A DNA stretch of 64,000 nt from JAHRAW01 sp965249835 (GTDB lineage: Bacteria; Pseudomonadota; Gammaproteobacteria; Arenicellales; Poriferihabitantaceae), in assembly GCA_965249835.1 (NCBI GenBank), contig CBDFMY010000003.1, positions 868,001 to 932,000 of the forward strand, in the 5' to 3' direction. Of this stretch, positions 7,875-16,304 are shown piece after piece. Made by a program: the position numbers and the translations under genes. The notes under the pieces were generated by a model. It made no database searches. It saw only the letters and a list, made by a program, of their open reading frames with translations, and was not told the origin of the DNA. Position 1 is the first letter of the stretch. Each line of letters opens with the position of its first letter.

Positions 7875-9548
7875 TTAGAAATCAACCCGCATGCCGAGCA
7901 GGTGACGGTCGCCGTCGTTGTCACCGCTGTCAAGACTGATGGCTTCGTAATACAACTTTATGCCACCGCCGAGGTTGTGGTAGATGCCCCAGGTGGTTTG
8001 ACTGGAGTCATCCGAACCAGCATTGCCATCATCCGCCTCTGCGAGGCCGACCAGCCAACTGGTTTTGTCGCCGAGGCTACCGCCAACCCACAAGAAGGTG
8101 GTGTCAATGTCAGCATCGTTGGCGTCATTCACCGCATCGGCATCCATATTCTGCAAACCGATTGAACCCCAGTAGTTGCCGAAGGTTGCTTTGATGGCAA
8201 TGCCGAAACGGTCAATATCTGTCTCACGCGATTTCGGCTCAGCGTCTCTGTAACCATATTTCGCGTCAATCTCTTCCTGATTAGCATCTCTGGCAGCATC
8301 TCTGGCAGCAATGGCATTCTCCACCGCATCAACGCGCTCTTTTTCTAACCCAGCAAGAATGCCTCGTGCTTGCGTTGATATACCTTCATCGCGGGCTTTT
8401 TTCGCGTCGGCTTTGGCGATCGTTTTTTCCAAATTGGTGCCAGAGCCGGCATCAATCCGCTTGTCAATTTCCGCATCACTATCAGGCCCCTTGACCCCAA
8501 CAACCGCAGGAATTTGATCGGCAGCAGACGTTTCAGAACCCGCAGACGCTGCAGTAGTCGGGGCTACATAGCCGCCACCATCTGCTGGGTCTAGCACACC
8601 GTCCGCACCGAAACTCTCAGGGGTCCCATCGTTTGCGATTACGTCACTCGCAGGAACCGGAGAAACCGCATGAACCAGAGCCTCGGGGATGGTGCTATAA
8701 ATCGTCTCCAGCCTGACTTGCTCTCTAATTCGCAAATAATCATCGGTAACGCTAGAAGCAACGTCTTCAGAATTCGCGACAACGGCTTTGTTATAGACAT
8801 CATCAAGGCCTACCGCAATATCCAAATCCGAACCAAAGGCTTCATAAATATTACTTTCCGATACTTTGCTTTCGGCGGTGTGTTTCTCTTGATCACCCGC
8901 AGCCAAATCATCAAACCCAAGCGCATCAATCGCCGCAATATCCGCTCCATCTTCACTATCAAACGCAGCAGCGATGGTGATGTTGTCGGTGACGGAAAAA
9001 CTCAAGCCAAGACCAACGCCGTTGCCACGGATTTTTTCCGCAACATCGCCGCCTTCACCCGAGTCATTCAAACGCACATCCAACTCGGCATACAAAGGTC
9101 CGAAGGTGTTGGAGTATTTGATGGTGTTGGATGAGCGGTATGGACCGCCGCCAACGGATGAGTAGAGATAGTAGCCGAGCGAGTAGGTCGGGCTGATTAG
9201 CGTGCCAAAGGTGTCGAAGTAAGCACTCCACTGGTTGCCGACATCAATGCGACCGAAACCGCCGGACAAACCGGCAGTGGCGATGCGGGTGTCGCCGACA
9301 CCTGTGCCTTCTTTGTCAGAGGTGGTGGAGAACTCGTAACGACCGTGCACGGTCATGCCGTTGCCGACATCGGCGCTACCTTTGAAGCCGAAGCGCGAAG
9401 CGACGCCACTGACGTCAGTGGTGCCGTCACCGCTCAGGTCGTTGATGTCGATGGCATTGTTGACGCGCGCGTAGAATGAAGATTCCGCGTGCGCCACTGG
9501 CGCCATCACCGCGGCGGACACCGCGGCTGCGATTAGTTTCTTGTTCAT
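7875..9548 (-). CDS. Outer-membrane porin 2 with large helical insertion (557 aa)
   Basis: Intact porin with signal peptide (MNKKLIAAAVSAAVMAPVAHA, one Ala shorter than its paralogues), start ATG 9548 after AGAGGT, and terminal 'GMRVDF'. The first roughly 125 mature residues match porins 1 and 5 almost exactly. After 'DSEDGADIAAIDA' comes an insertion of about 220 residues rich in Ala, Glu and Asp with helix-forming heptad-like stretches. The barrel then resumes at 'DRFGIAIKATFGNYWGSIG'. Porins of this family are usually 330-400 residues, so the excess lies at one site, probably an extracellular loop. It converges on AAA ATPase 1 and has one full 154-bp repeat upstream. Confidence 0.88.
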   Translation of the reverse strand: MNKKLIAAAVSAAVMAPVAHAESSFYARVNNAIDINDLSGDGTTDVSGVASRFGFKGSADVGNGMTVHGRYEFSTTSDKEGTGVGDTRIATAGLSGGFGRIDVGNQWSAYFDTFGTLISPTYSLGYYLYSSVGGGPYRSSNTIKYSNTFGPLYAELDVRLNDSGEGGDVAEKIRGNGVGLGLSFSVTDNITIAAAFDSEDGADIAAIDALGFDDLAAGDQEKHTAESKVSESNIYEAFGSDLDIAVGLDDVYNKAVVANSEDVASSVTDDYLRIREQVRLETIYSTIPEALVHAVSPVPASDVIANDGTPESFGADGVLDPADGGGYVAPTTAASAGSETSAADQIPAVVGVKGPDSDAEIDKRIDAGSGTNLEKTIAKADAKKARDEGISTQARGILAGLEKERVDAVENAIAARDAARDANQEEIDAKYGYRDAEPKSRETDIDRFGIAIKATFGNYWGSIGLQNMDADAVNDANDADIDTTFLWVGGSLGDKTSWLVGLAEADDGNAGSDDSSQTTWGIYHNLGGGIKLYYEAISLDSGDNDGDRHLLGMRVDF

Positions 9549-10053
9549 GATTTACCTCTCGGTAAGTTGAACTACCGAGTAGTAACTCGCGGCTCGCCGC
9601 CGAAATGATAGGTAATGGTGAACCGAGAGGACAAAGGCGCGTTGAGACGCCAAAGTATCCGAGAAAAAGTCCGACTTTGGCAGATTCATCAGCGGCGGCT
9701 TTGCCGCCGCTCGCGGCTACGCCGCGTCTGGATCCCCGCCTACCGGCGAGGATGACGAATGGGGGGTAATGGTGAATTGAAAAGACAAAGGCGCGTTGAG
9801 ACGCCAAAGCACATTGAGAAAAAAGCCCGGTTTCACCGGGCTCATTAACTACGAATAAACATTGCGCGCCGTATTTTTGTTGTCAGGCAAGGCGCGCGAG
9901 GAGCGAGGGAGGGAGCATACATTAAGTATGTGACTGACCGAGTGACGAAGCGCAACACCGCATGGCGACAAAAAGGCAAGCGCAATGACGAGTGATAGGT
10001 AACCTTAGAAATTTATGTATAATGGCAAATGAGAGGCAAATGAGAAATCCATT
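9549..10053. repeat. Porin 2 leader, one 154-bp repeat unit and dispersed repeat B
   Basis: Next to the porin is a leader with a CTCGGTA/TACCGAG hairpin. From about 9644 one full 154-bp unit follows (the GAGAC marks at 9644 and 9798). From 9861 to about 10006 lies a copy of a second dispersed family (repeat B): a sequence around 'GTCAGGCAAGGCGCGCGAGG' followed by a 'CATACATTAAGTATGTG' palindrome. No gene is supported. Confidence 0.8.
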
Positions 10054-11199
10054 ATGACATCAACCAAAAAATTAAATCCGTTTCAGCCTGGCTTTGGGAA
10101 ACAACCGCCTTATTTAGCCGGTCGGGAAAGCCAGAAAACCGAACTTAAAAAGGTTTTGGCCGACTTGGAAGGTGGACGGTCTCCCGCTGCTACAATGGTT
10201 ATGTATGGGCCGCGGGGTATGGGAAAAACAGCCATGCTGAGTTGGTTTAAAGGGGAAGTTCAAAGTGTTAGCACAAAGGATAAACCAATACGTACAGTTT
10301 CGACGGTTCCAACTAATTTAACATCTCCGGCGGCGTTGTGGAATTATTTGTTACCGCAGAAAGTATGGCAGAAATTTATTCCAAAGGCGATTGGTGGAGG
10401 ATTCGCCGGAGTATCTGTTTCTATTGATTGGGGGGCGCATGATCTGGCTAAACAAACATTGCAAAAGAATCTAATCAAAGAATGTAAAAAACGACCCACG
10501 ATATTTTTGATGGATGAAGCGCATCGGATGGATGCGGGTTTGTGTGATGCTTTATTAAATATCGACCAAACTGTTCGAGGTAATTCTCCTTTTTTGTTGA
10601 TTCTTGCTGGGACTCCAGATCTTCGTGATATATTATCCACGGTGAACGCTTCTTTTGCTGAGCGTTCCAACAAGATAGGTCTTGGTCGTTTGGATGCTCA
10701 GTCAACTGCGGACGCTATTGTCAAACCGTTAGACGAACATGGCATGACTATAACCGATAAAGCCCTTGCGAAAGTTGTTGAAAGCAGCCAGCAATTCCCT
10801 TACTTTATACAACAATGGGGCAGTTTTCTTTGGGACGCTGCAACTAGCGCAAATTTGACATGTTTGACTGATCAGCATGTTGATGCTGTAGAATCCTTTG
10901 TCAATAACAAAAAGATAGAGCTTTATCGTGATCGTCTGGTTGAACTGTCTAAGGATGAAGATGTGTTGTCTGCCGCGCAGGTAATTGCAAAAGAGTTTCT
11001 GGGTTGGTCAAAATACGAAGAGGCTGACCTTCGTTCGGCAATCAAAGAAGCGTTGCCTGATGCATCAGCAACTAATTTGGATGCAATAGACCTATTAGAA
11101 AAATTGACGCGGCATAATTTAATTTGGTGTCCGCCAGGCGGAGACTTATACGAACCAGGCATCCCCAGCTTGATGACATATGTGCTTGATAAGAAATAA
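10054..11199 (+). CDS. AAA (ORC/CDC6- or AAA_16-like) ATPase, copy 2
   Basis: A 381-residue paralogue of the ATPase at 6391. Walker A 'GPRGMGKT' (52-59) and Walker B 'FLMDEAH' are conserved. The segment between them differs in length and sequence (for example 'KVWQKFIPKAIGGGFAGVSV'), while the block from 'HRMDAGLCDALLNIDQTVRG' on is nearly identical. The protein ends at 'YVLDKK', where copy 1 continues. The start at ATG 10054 has the same upstream context (AAATGAGAAA-CCATTATG) as copy 1. It lies between porin 2 and a DUF1640 pair and has no obvious operon partner. An ATPase acting on DNA or on a toxin partner is possible; no specific role can be read. Confidence 0.8.
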   Translation: MTSTKKLNPFQPGFGKQPPYLAGRESQKTELKKVLADLEGGRSPAATMVMYGPRGMGKTAMLSWFKGEVQSVSTKDKPIRTVSTVPTNLTSPAALWNYLLPQKVWQKFIPKAIGGGFAGVSVSIDWGAHDLAKQTLQKNLIKECKKRPTIFLMDEAHRMDAGLCDALLNIDQTVRGNSPFLLILAGTPDLRDILSTVNASFAERSNKIGLGRLDAQSTADAIVKPLDEHGMTITDKALAKVVESSQQFPYFIQQWGSFLWDAATSANLTCLTDQHVDAVESFVNNKKIELYRDRLVELSKDEDVLSAAQVIAKEFLGWSKYEEADLRSAIKEALPDASATNLDAIDLLEKLTRHNLIWCPPGGDLYEPGIPSLMTYVLDKK

Positions 11200-11928
11200 G
11201 AGAATGTTCGGACGGATGCATTAGAGACACCAAAGTAACCGAGCCGGCGGCGTTAGCCGCCTGGTGTATCCGCAAAGCAACACGACACTACACAGCACAA
11301 CGACCACAACGACCACAACGAAACAAACAAGAGTGCGCGAAAAGCCGGCGGCTTCGCCGCCGAAGTGATAGCGGCTAACGCCGTTTAGTTTTTAACTGGA
11401 TTTGCGCGTATCATCCCTGATACGCGCCCTTCGGGCTCGCTTCGCTCGCGCCCAGTCGATTCATGGCGCTCCCGGCGATTTTTTCTCAATGTGCTTTTGG
11501 CTTCTCAACGCGCCTTTATCCTCTCAATTCATCATCACCTTTCATTCGTCATTCTCGCCGGCAGGCGGGAATCCTAAAGCGGCGGCGCAAGCCGCCCGGT
11601 GCGTCACGCTTGCGTAATGATACTAATAGTTCGGCGTACAGGGCTTTTTTTCTCGTTTACTTTTGGCGTCTCAAAGAAAGTCACACCTCCCGATTCACCA
11701 TCACCCCCCAACCCGTCATTCTCGCCGGCAAGCGGGAATCCAGTCTGTTGTTCTCGCCAAAGGCGAGAACCCAGAACTAAAAAACGATGAGAGTAACTAA
11801 TATCGGCATAATCCAAACCACATCCCCAGACCGTCATCCTCGCCGGTAGGCGGAAAAAATCGCCGCTCGCGTCGACCACGGAAATGTGGTGTACTGAAAT
11901 CCTCAATCAACTCGTAGGGAAACGCACG
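11200..11928. repeat. Repeat-filled intergenic region, no gene
   Basis: It holds GC-rich short hairpins of the 'CGGCGGCGTTAGCCGCC' kind and a copy of dispersed repeat C (11397-11480, the hairpin GCGCGTATCA-TCCC-TGATACGCGC). There are also several 'TCATTCTCGCCGGCAGGCGGGAATCC' type palindromes and, at 11850-11925, the conserved leader of the DUF1640a genes. Open frames in this stretch follow the repeats and look spurious. Confidence 0.7.
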
Positions 11929-12339
11929 ATGACTATGCCAGCATTCGATACACTTGAAGCAGCCAGAGAACTTGAAGCCGCCGGTGCCAGCCAGAAACTG
12001 GCCGAAGCGGTGGTTAAAACATTCGGCGCCGCCATCAACGAAAACGTGGCGACCAAGGGCGATATAGTCGGCCTCAAGGCCGACCTTAAAAATGTCAAGA
12101 TCGACATTAAAAGCATCAAGTCCGACATTAGAAATGCCAAGATAGAATTAAACGCGCGCATTGACGGGCTTGCAAAAGATATTGAAGGGCTTGCAAAAGA
12201 AATGGAAGTCATGCGGCGGACGATTAAAACAGACATCAAGGAAAGCCAGGACAGCGCGGTGAACAGCATGAAGAAAACGGTGTATGTCGGTGTCGGTGCT
12301 CTTGCGGGTTTCCTCACTATCCTTGAATTTATCCGATAA
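11929..12339 (+). CDS. DUF1640-type coiled-coil membrane protein (copy C1)
   Basis: 136 residues, identical in sequence to the product of 5335-5745, with at least one synonymous difference in codon 6 or 7. It has an N-terminal DUF1640-like domain, a heptad coiled coil and one C-terminal membrane helix. ATG 11929 follows AGGGA by 8 bp. The next DUF1640 gene begins 128 bp downstream, and a broken porin converges on the pair, making cassette C in the same order as cassettes A and E. The two identical copies in opposite orientation about 6 kb apart are potential inversion sites. Confidence 0.85.
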   Translation: MTMPAFDTLEAARELEAAGASQKLAEAVVKTFGAAINENVATKGDIVGLKADLKNVKIDIKSIKSDIRNAKIELNARIDGLAKDIEGLAKEMEVMRRTIKTDIKESQDSAVNSMKKTVYVGVGALAGFLTILEFIR

Positions 12340-12467
12340 CTGACATTCGGTAGTTGTGCTTCCCGCGAGTCGTCGAAAAACCCAACAACAAAAACCATTT
12401 GCATTTACCGCAAAAAAGTGTTTTACTCAACATTCGTTTTTTAATTTTTTAATATGGAGATATGGAA

Positions 12468-12884
12468 ATGTCATCACTCGCATTTGACACGCACAAAGCC
12501 ATCAAAGACCTTGAGGGCGCAGGAGCCGATGAGAAACTGGCCGAAGTTGTGGTAACCACCATCAGCACCGCCATTAGCGATCAGGTAGCCACCAAGGCTG
12601 ACATCATGACCGTTCAGTCCAATATCAAAGCCGTTCGGGTTAAGATGGATGCTCATCGCGTAGCCACTCGGGCTGAGATTAAAGACCTCCGTTTGTCCAC
12701 CGAGGCTGAGTTCAAAGCCGTTCGGGTTGATATCAAAGCCATTCAGGTTGTACTTGAGCGGACGGCAACTAAGGCTGATATGAAAGACCTCAAAAATACT
12801 ATGACTATTCGCCTTGGGGCTATGATTGTCGCCTCTATCGGTGCTGTGGCCGTTTTCGTCAGTGCCCTCGCCGGACTCTTATAG
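12468..12884 (+). CDS. DUF1640-type coiled-coil membrane protein (copy C2)
   Basis: 138 residues: 'MSSLAFDTHKAIKDLEGAGA', then a coiled coil with repeated 'IKAVRVKMD' and 'FKAVRVDIKAIQ' heptads, then a C-terminal helix ('MIVASIGAVAVFVSALAGLL'). The ATG at 12468 was chosen because in the paralogue at 17258 the codon six bases upstream is AAG, not ATG; a 2-residue longer start at 12462 is possible here. It is the second gene of the DUF1640 pair and ends 41 bp before the terminator shared with the converging porin. Its function is unknown; pairing with the C1 protein through the coils is plausible. Confidence 0.82.
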   Translation: MSSLAFDTHKAIKDLEGAGADEKLAEVVVTTISTAISDQVATKADIMTVQSNIKAVRVKMDAHRVATRAEIKDLRLSTEAEFKAVRVDIKAIQVVLERTATKADMKDLKNTMTIRLGAMIVASIGAVAVFVSALAGLL

Positions 12885-12924
12885 CAGTTCGGCATCAGTC
12901 GCGACATTCTTTTGTCACCAGACC

Positions 12925-12975
12925 AAAAAAAACCGGAGCATTGCTCCGGTTTTTTAATGGGGCTTGGCAACCCAA
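12925..12975. terminator. Bidirectional terminator between DUF1640 C2 and porin 3
   Basis: The CCGGAGC-ATT-GCTCCGG stem is flanked by A8 and T6 tracts, with the adjoining GGGCTTGG hairpin on the porin side. It repeats the arrangement after porins 1, 2, 4 and 5. Confidence 0.85.
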
Positions 12976-12998
12976 GTCATTTTGGTTTGCGGTTTGGT

Positions 12999-13703
12999 TT
13001 AGAAATTGACGCGCATGAAGAGATTGTGCTGGTCGCCACCGTCATCAGCACCGTCGTTGTCGTTGCTTCGTGCTTCGTAGCCCAAAGTTACGCCACCGCC
13101 CATTGAGTGATACAAACCCCAAATGGTTGACGCGGTTTCCTCATCTTTCTGGTTTTCGGTTTTGGAAGAACCGAGTAACCAACTGGTTTTCTCGGTAATG
13201 GCGCCAGACAACAACAGAACTTGCTTGTCAACTTCGGCATCGCCTTTTTCCATCTGCTCAATACCAGCGGTAACTTTCACCACGCCGAAGTCACACTTGA
13301 TGGCGATGCCGGTGTGCTCAGTGTCGTCTGCGTCTGCTACGGCTACTGTTGGGGCAATGCCAAGCAATGCCGCCAGTTTATTCAACGTTGCTTCCGTCGC
13401 GGAGTTATCAGTAGTAATGCCAGCAGCGGTGAGCTCTGTTCTGACTTCAGTTTTGGTTCTCGCCGTAGTAACCGCCGCAGTGCCCGCGGTCCCTCCGTTC
13501 TCTTGACTGTCATGCGCGACAGCGATGGTCAGGTTATCCATCGAAGCCAAGGTAAAGCCGATGCCGTAACCGCCTTTGTCTTCTACTACGCTGCCGTCAC
13601 CGTCGTTAACCCGATAGTCAAGTTCCATAGAAACTGGACCGAATGAGTTGGCGTATTTGATGGTGTTGCCGGTGCGGAAGATGCCGGGAGCGGTGCCGCG
13701 CCT
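12999..13703 (-). pseudogene. Outer-membrane porin 3, 5' end replaced by transposase fragment
   Basis: From about 13690 down to 12999 the frame is porin: 'GIFRTGNTIKYANSFGPVSM', barrel strands, a short variable insert near 13340-13510, and a terminal 'FMRVNF'. It is closest to porin 4 (14313). The signal peptide and the first roughly 115 residues are missing. Upstream the sequence passes directly into the N-terminal part of a transposase in another frame, with the junction near 13700. Without leader or ribosome site it should not give an outer-membrane protein. It could still donate sequence to the other porins by recombination. Confidence 0.85.
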
Positions 13704-13938
13704 GCCACTTCGGACCTCGGCAGCGCGGCAGCAGGTCACGCCCGTTGCCGCTCGCTTTATACCGGTGATAATACTTCAAGAACACCTGCCGATGGGTGTT
13801 GTGATGCTTATAGAAGGCCATCACAAACCGAAATTTAGGGTGCTTGCCGGCTTTGACGGTCTCGTATTCCTCGCACAAATGTTGCCAGTTGCGGATATAG
13901 TTTCTTTCAATTGTGCTGTCTTTGCTGTTATCTCTCAT
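13704..13938 (-). pseudogene. Transposase N-terminal fragment (helix-turn-helix part)
   Basis: ATG 13938 follows an AGGAGAA ribosome site. The roughly 78 residues include 'FYKHHNTHRQVFLKYYHRYK' and 'DLLPRCRGPKWQ', a pattern seen in the helix-turn-helix part of IS481/IS3-like transposases. The catalytic integrase domain is absent, because the reading frame runs into porin 3 sequence. It is a different element from the full-length IS at 20523. Assignment to a specific IS family is uncertain. Confidence 0.7.
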
Positions 13939-14312
13939 GGGATTCTCCTGAGTGTGCCAGTTAGTCAATGATAATTTCCGATTTTGTCAGCGAATAAATG
14001 AGCCTATACAGTTATTGCCCGGCTTGACCGGAAATCCAGTTATTAAACCAGCAGCGTTAGCCGCTACCCCTATATATTACGACGAAGCCGGCCCCGTCCC
14101 GCGTAGCGTGGCAAACCCCACACATCAACAAACCAAGATAAAACAACAAGTTACGCAAAATCTGCCACAAATTCACCCCAATCCGCAGAAAAAAACCACT
14201 TTTCCCGTAAAAAACACTTGACAAACATTAACAAAATGTTAGATTCCCCCTATGGCGGTGCATTGAGCATCGTCGTTCTTTCACATTAATTCAACTTACC
14301 GAGAGGTAAATC
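13939..14312. promoter_or_regulatory. Porin 4 upstream region with candidate promoter and palindrome
   Basis: A TTGACA box at 14218-14223 is followed 16 bp later by TAGATT (14240-14245), a plausible sigma-70 promoter. The spacer is almost filled by an AACATT-AACAA-AATGTT inverted repeat (14224-14240), which could be an operator. The transcript would have a leader of about 60 bases ending in the AGAGGT ribosome site shared by all porins. The rest of the stretch holds short hairpin repeats and the old transposase edge. Confidence 0.5.
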
Positions 14313-15443
14313 ATGAACAAGAAACTAATCGCAGCCGCGGTGTCCGCCGCGGTGATGGCGCCGGTGGCGGCGCACGCGGGTGATGCTGAAATTTACGGCA
14401 ACATCACCAACTCCATCCACATAGATTCACCGGACGGTGACGGAGACAACTCGACCAACATTGATACGCTTGGTTCGCGTTTCGGTGTCAAATACTCCGC
14501 CGACCTCGGCAATGGCTTGACCGCCAACGGCAAGTATGAAGTGAAGATGAATACCGGTGACGGTGGCGACAGCTTTGGTGATGTTCGCGTTGCCACGGTC
14601 GGTTTGTCCGGCGGTTTTGGTAGCGTAACGCTCGGCACCCAGTGGAGTTCGTATTTCAACACCTTCGGCACGCTAATCAGTCCGACTTATACGGTCGGTC
14701 ACGCCGCATCCCCCGGCATCTTCCGTACCGCCGACACCATCAAATACGCCAACTCGTTCGGCCCGGTTTCTATGGAACTGGATTACCGCATCAACGAAGG
14801 CGATGGTAGCGATGAGCAAGACAAAGGCGGTTTCGGCATCGGCTTTACCTTGGCACCGATGGATAACCTGACCATCGCAGTTGCACATGACCGCGCAGAG
14901 AATGGTAGCACTGCGGGCACTGCGGCAAGAACCAAAGCCGATGTTCAGGCGGACTTGAAACTTGCCAATGCAGCGGCAACACTAGTTGGGGCGAGCCTTC
15001 CCGTAGCCCTTAATCTTCTCAGTAACGATCCTGCTGCTACTGAAGTTGCGGTTAACACCGCTGCGGCAAGCCGTGGCATTGACCCAACGGCAAACGCAGT
15101 AGCCGCAACAGCCAACGACGACACCGAATACACCGGCATTTCCGCGACATATAATTTCGGTGCGGTGAAAGTTGCTGTTGGTCTTCAGGAGATGGAAGAA
15201 GGTGATACCGAAGTTGATAGCCAGGTGTTGTTGCTGTCTGGCAACATCACCGAGAAAACCAGTTGGTTGCTTGGCCTCGCCGAAGCGGAAGATCAGGATG
15301 ATGTGGAAACCACATCCACCAACTGGGGGCTGTATCATTCCCTCGGTGGCGGCGTAACTTTGGGTTATGAAGCGAAAAGCATCGATAAAGATGACGATAG
15401 CGGTGGCGACACACACTACCTGTTTATGCGCGTCAACTTCTAA
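14313..15443 (+). CDS. Outer-membrane porin 4 (376 aa)
   Basis: Intact general-diffusion porin of normal family size. The signal peptide is identical to the others (to 'AHA' at 22), but the mature N-terminus diverges at once ('GDAEIYGNITNSIHID'). It has 'GGFGSVTLGTQWSSYFNTFG', an eyelet-like region, a short Ala-rich variable insert (about residues 205-265, 'ADVQADLKLANAAATL'), then 'YTGISATYNFGAVKVAVG' and the terminal 'FMRVNF'. It is the only porin here with a unique upstream promoter region rather than the 154-bp array, so it may be the constantly expressed member. Porin 3 is its truncated sister. A shared-type terminator follows. Confidence 0.92.
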   Translation: MNKKLIAAAVSAAVMAPVAAHAGDAEIYGNITNSIHIDSPDGDGDNSTNIDTLGSRFGVKYSADLGNGLTANGKYEVKMNTGDGGDSFGDVRVATVGLSGGFGSVTLGTQWSSYFNTFGTLISPTYTVGHAASPGIFRTADTIKYANSFGPVSMELDYRINEGDGSDEQDKGGFGIGFTLAPMDNLTIAVAHDRAENGSTAGTAARTKADVQADLKLANAAATLVGASLPVALNLLSNDPAATEVAVNTAAASRGIDPTANAVAATANDDTEYTGISATYNFGAVKVAVGLQEMEEGDTEVDSQVLLLSGNITEKTSWLLGLAEAEDQDDVETTSTNWGLYHSLGGGVTLGYEAKSIDKDDDSGGDTHYLFMRVNF

Positions 15444-15462
15444 ACCAAACCACAAACCAAAT

Positions 15463-15518
15463 GGCTTGGGTTGCCAAGCCCAATTAAAAAACCGGAGCAA
15501 TGCTCCGGTTTTTTTTCG
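15463..15518 (+). terminator. Terminator of porin 4
   Basis: A GGCTTGGGTTGCCAAGCC hairpin is followed by AAACCGGAGC-AA-GCTCCGGTTT and a T8 run, the same double structure as the other porins. Confidence 0.85.
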
Positions 15519-15807
15519 GTTGGGTGGATATGAATATCGCGGCTTCGCCGGACTTTTTTTCTCGGTTACTTTGTCTTCTCAAAGAAATCACTCCCTTCCG
15601 ATTCACAATTACCCCCCATTCGTCATTCTCGCCAAAGGCGAGAACCCCGAACTAAAAAACGAGAGAGTTACTAATATCGGCATAATCCAAACCACATCCC
15701 CAGACGTGGTTCTCGACGGCAGGCGAGAATCTATTACAACCCAAAGAACGTAGCCCTTGTTCTTTCGCGGCTTCGCCGCGGGCTTACGCCGCTGTCATTA
15801 TGATAAA
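15519..15807. repeat. Short palindromic repeats between porin 4 and the toxin remnant
   Basis: It contains 'TCATTCTCGCCAAAGGCGAGAA' palindromes and 'GCGGCTTCGCCGCGGGC' hairpins shared with 11700-11850 and 57760-57910. No gene seen. Confidence 0.55.
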
Positions 15808-16107
15808 TTATTTTGTGTCTAATCGAGATTCAATCCATGCTGGATTACTTCGGCAATCCAACACGCCATAAACAATGACATAATTGTTTTCAACCGTATA
15901 ATAAACAGCAAAAGGAAATCGCTTGGATAACATTCGCCGATATTTTTCGAAATACATCTGATGGATTCCATGATAAACCATCAGCGAGTCAATATCAGAA
16001 AATAATCAATCTAAAAAATAAACACCCAACCCTTCCTGTTGTTGCTCATAGAAATAGTAGCCATTGATTAAATCTTCATTTGCAAATGGTAGAATTTTTA
16101 TGTTCAT
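15808..16107 (-). pseudogene. RelE/ParE-type toxin gene with in-frame TGA
   Basis: ATG 16107 overlaps the antitoxin stop (ATGA). The frame reads 'MNIKILPFANEDLINGYYFY', then TGA at codon 34 (16008-16006). It then continues in the same frame for 65 codons as 'MVYHGIHQMYFEKYRRMLSK', 'FPFAVYYTVENNYVIVYGVL' and ending 'RLDTK'. Both halves fit a RelE/ParE-superfamily toxin of about 98 residues, which would act on mRNA/ribosomes or gyrase. One base change to TCA would restore it. It is therefore inactivated by a nonsense mutation unless the TGA is misread or is a sequencing error. Confidence 0.8.
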
Positions 16108-16304
16108 TTAATTCTTGACTGGATTGCCCGCTTGGCATCCGTCCAATCCATGGGCGTTGCTTGTTTCTTTTCACGACTATCCAGCACTTCTTTATGCCAC
16201 GCAGGTGATTTTATTTTTCCCTGCTCGCACAAATCGTTCCAAAGTGCTTCCATCGCCGAAATTTTTTCCTGCGGGGTCATTTTGTGAATTGGTAGTTGAA
16301 TCAT
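16104..16304 (-). CDS. Addiction-module antitoxin (unstable antitoxin family)
   Basis: A 66-residue protein beginning 'MIQLPIHKMTPQEKISAMEA' with 'LWNDLCE', 'SPAWHKEVLDSRE' and 'MDWTDAKRAI', the pattern of the putative addiction module component family that pairs with RelE/ParE toxins. ATG 16304 was chosen because GGTGAG lies 8 bp upstream; a TTG at 16337 is also in frame. Translation is coupled to the downstream toxin by a 4-base ATGA overlap. The toxin is broken, so this is now probably an orphan antitoxin. The locus sits inside the porin cassettes and may once have stabilised them. Confidence 0.82.
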   Translation of the reverse strand: MIQLPIHKMTPQEKISAMEALWNDLCEQGKIKSPAWHKEVLDSREKKQATPMDWTDAKRAIQSRIK

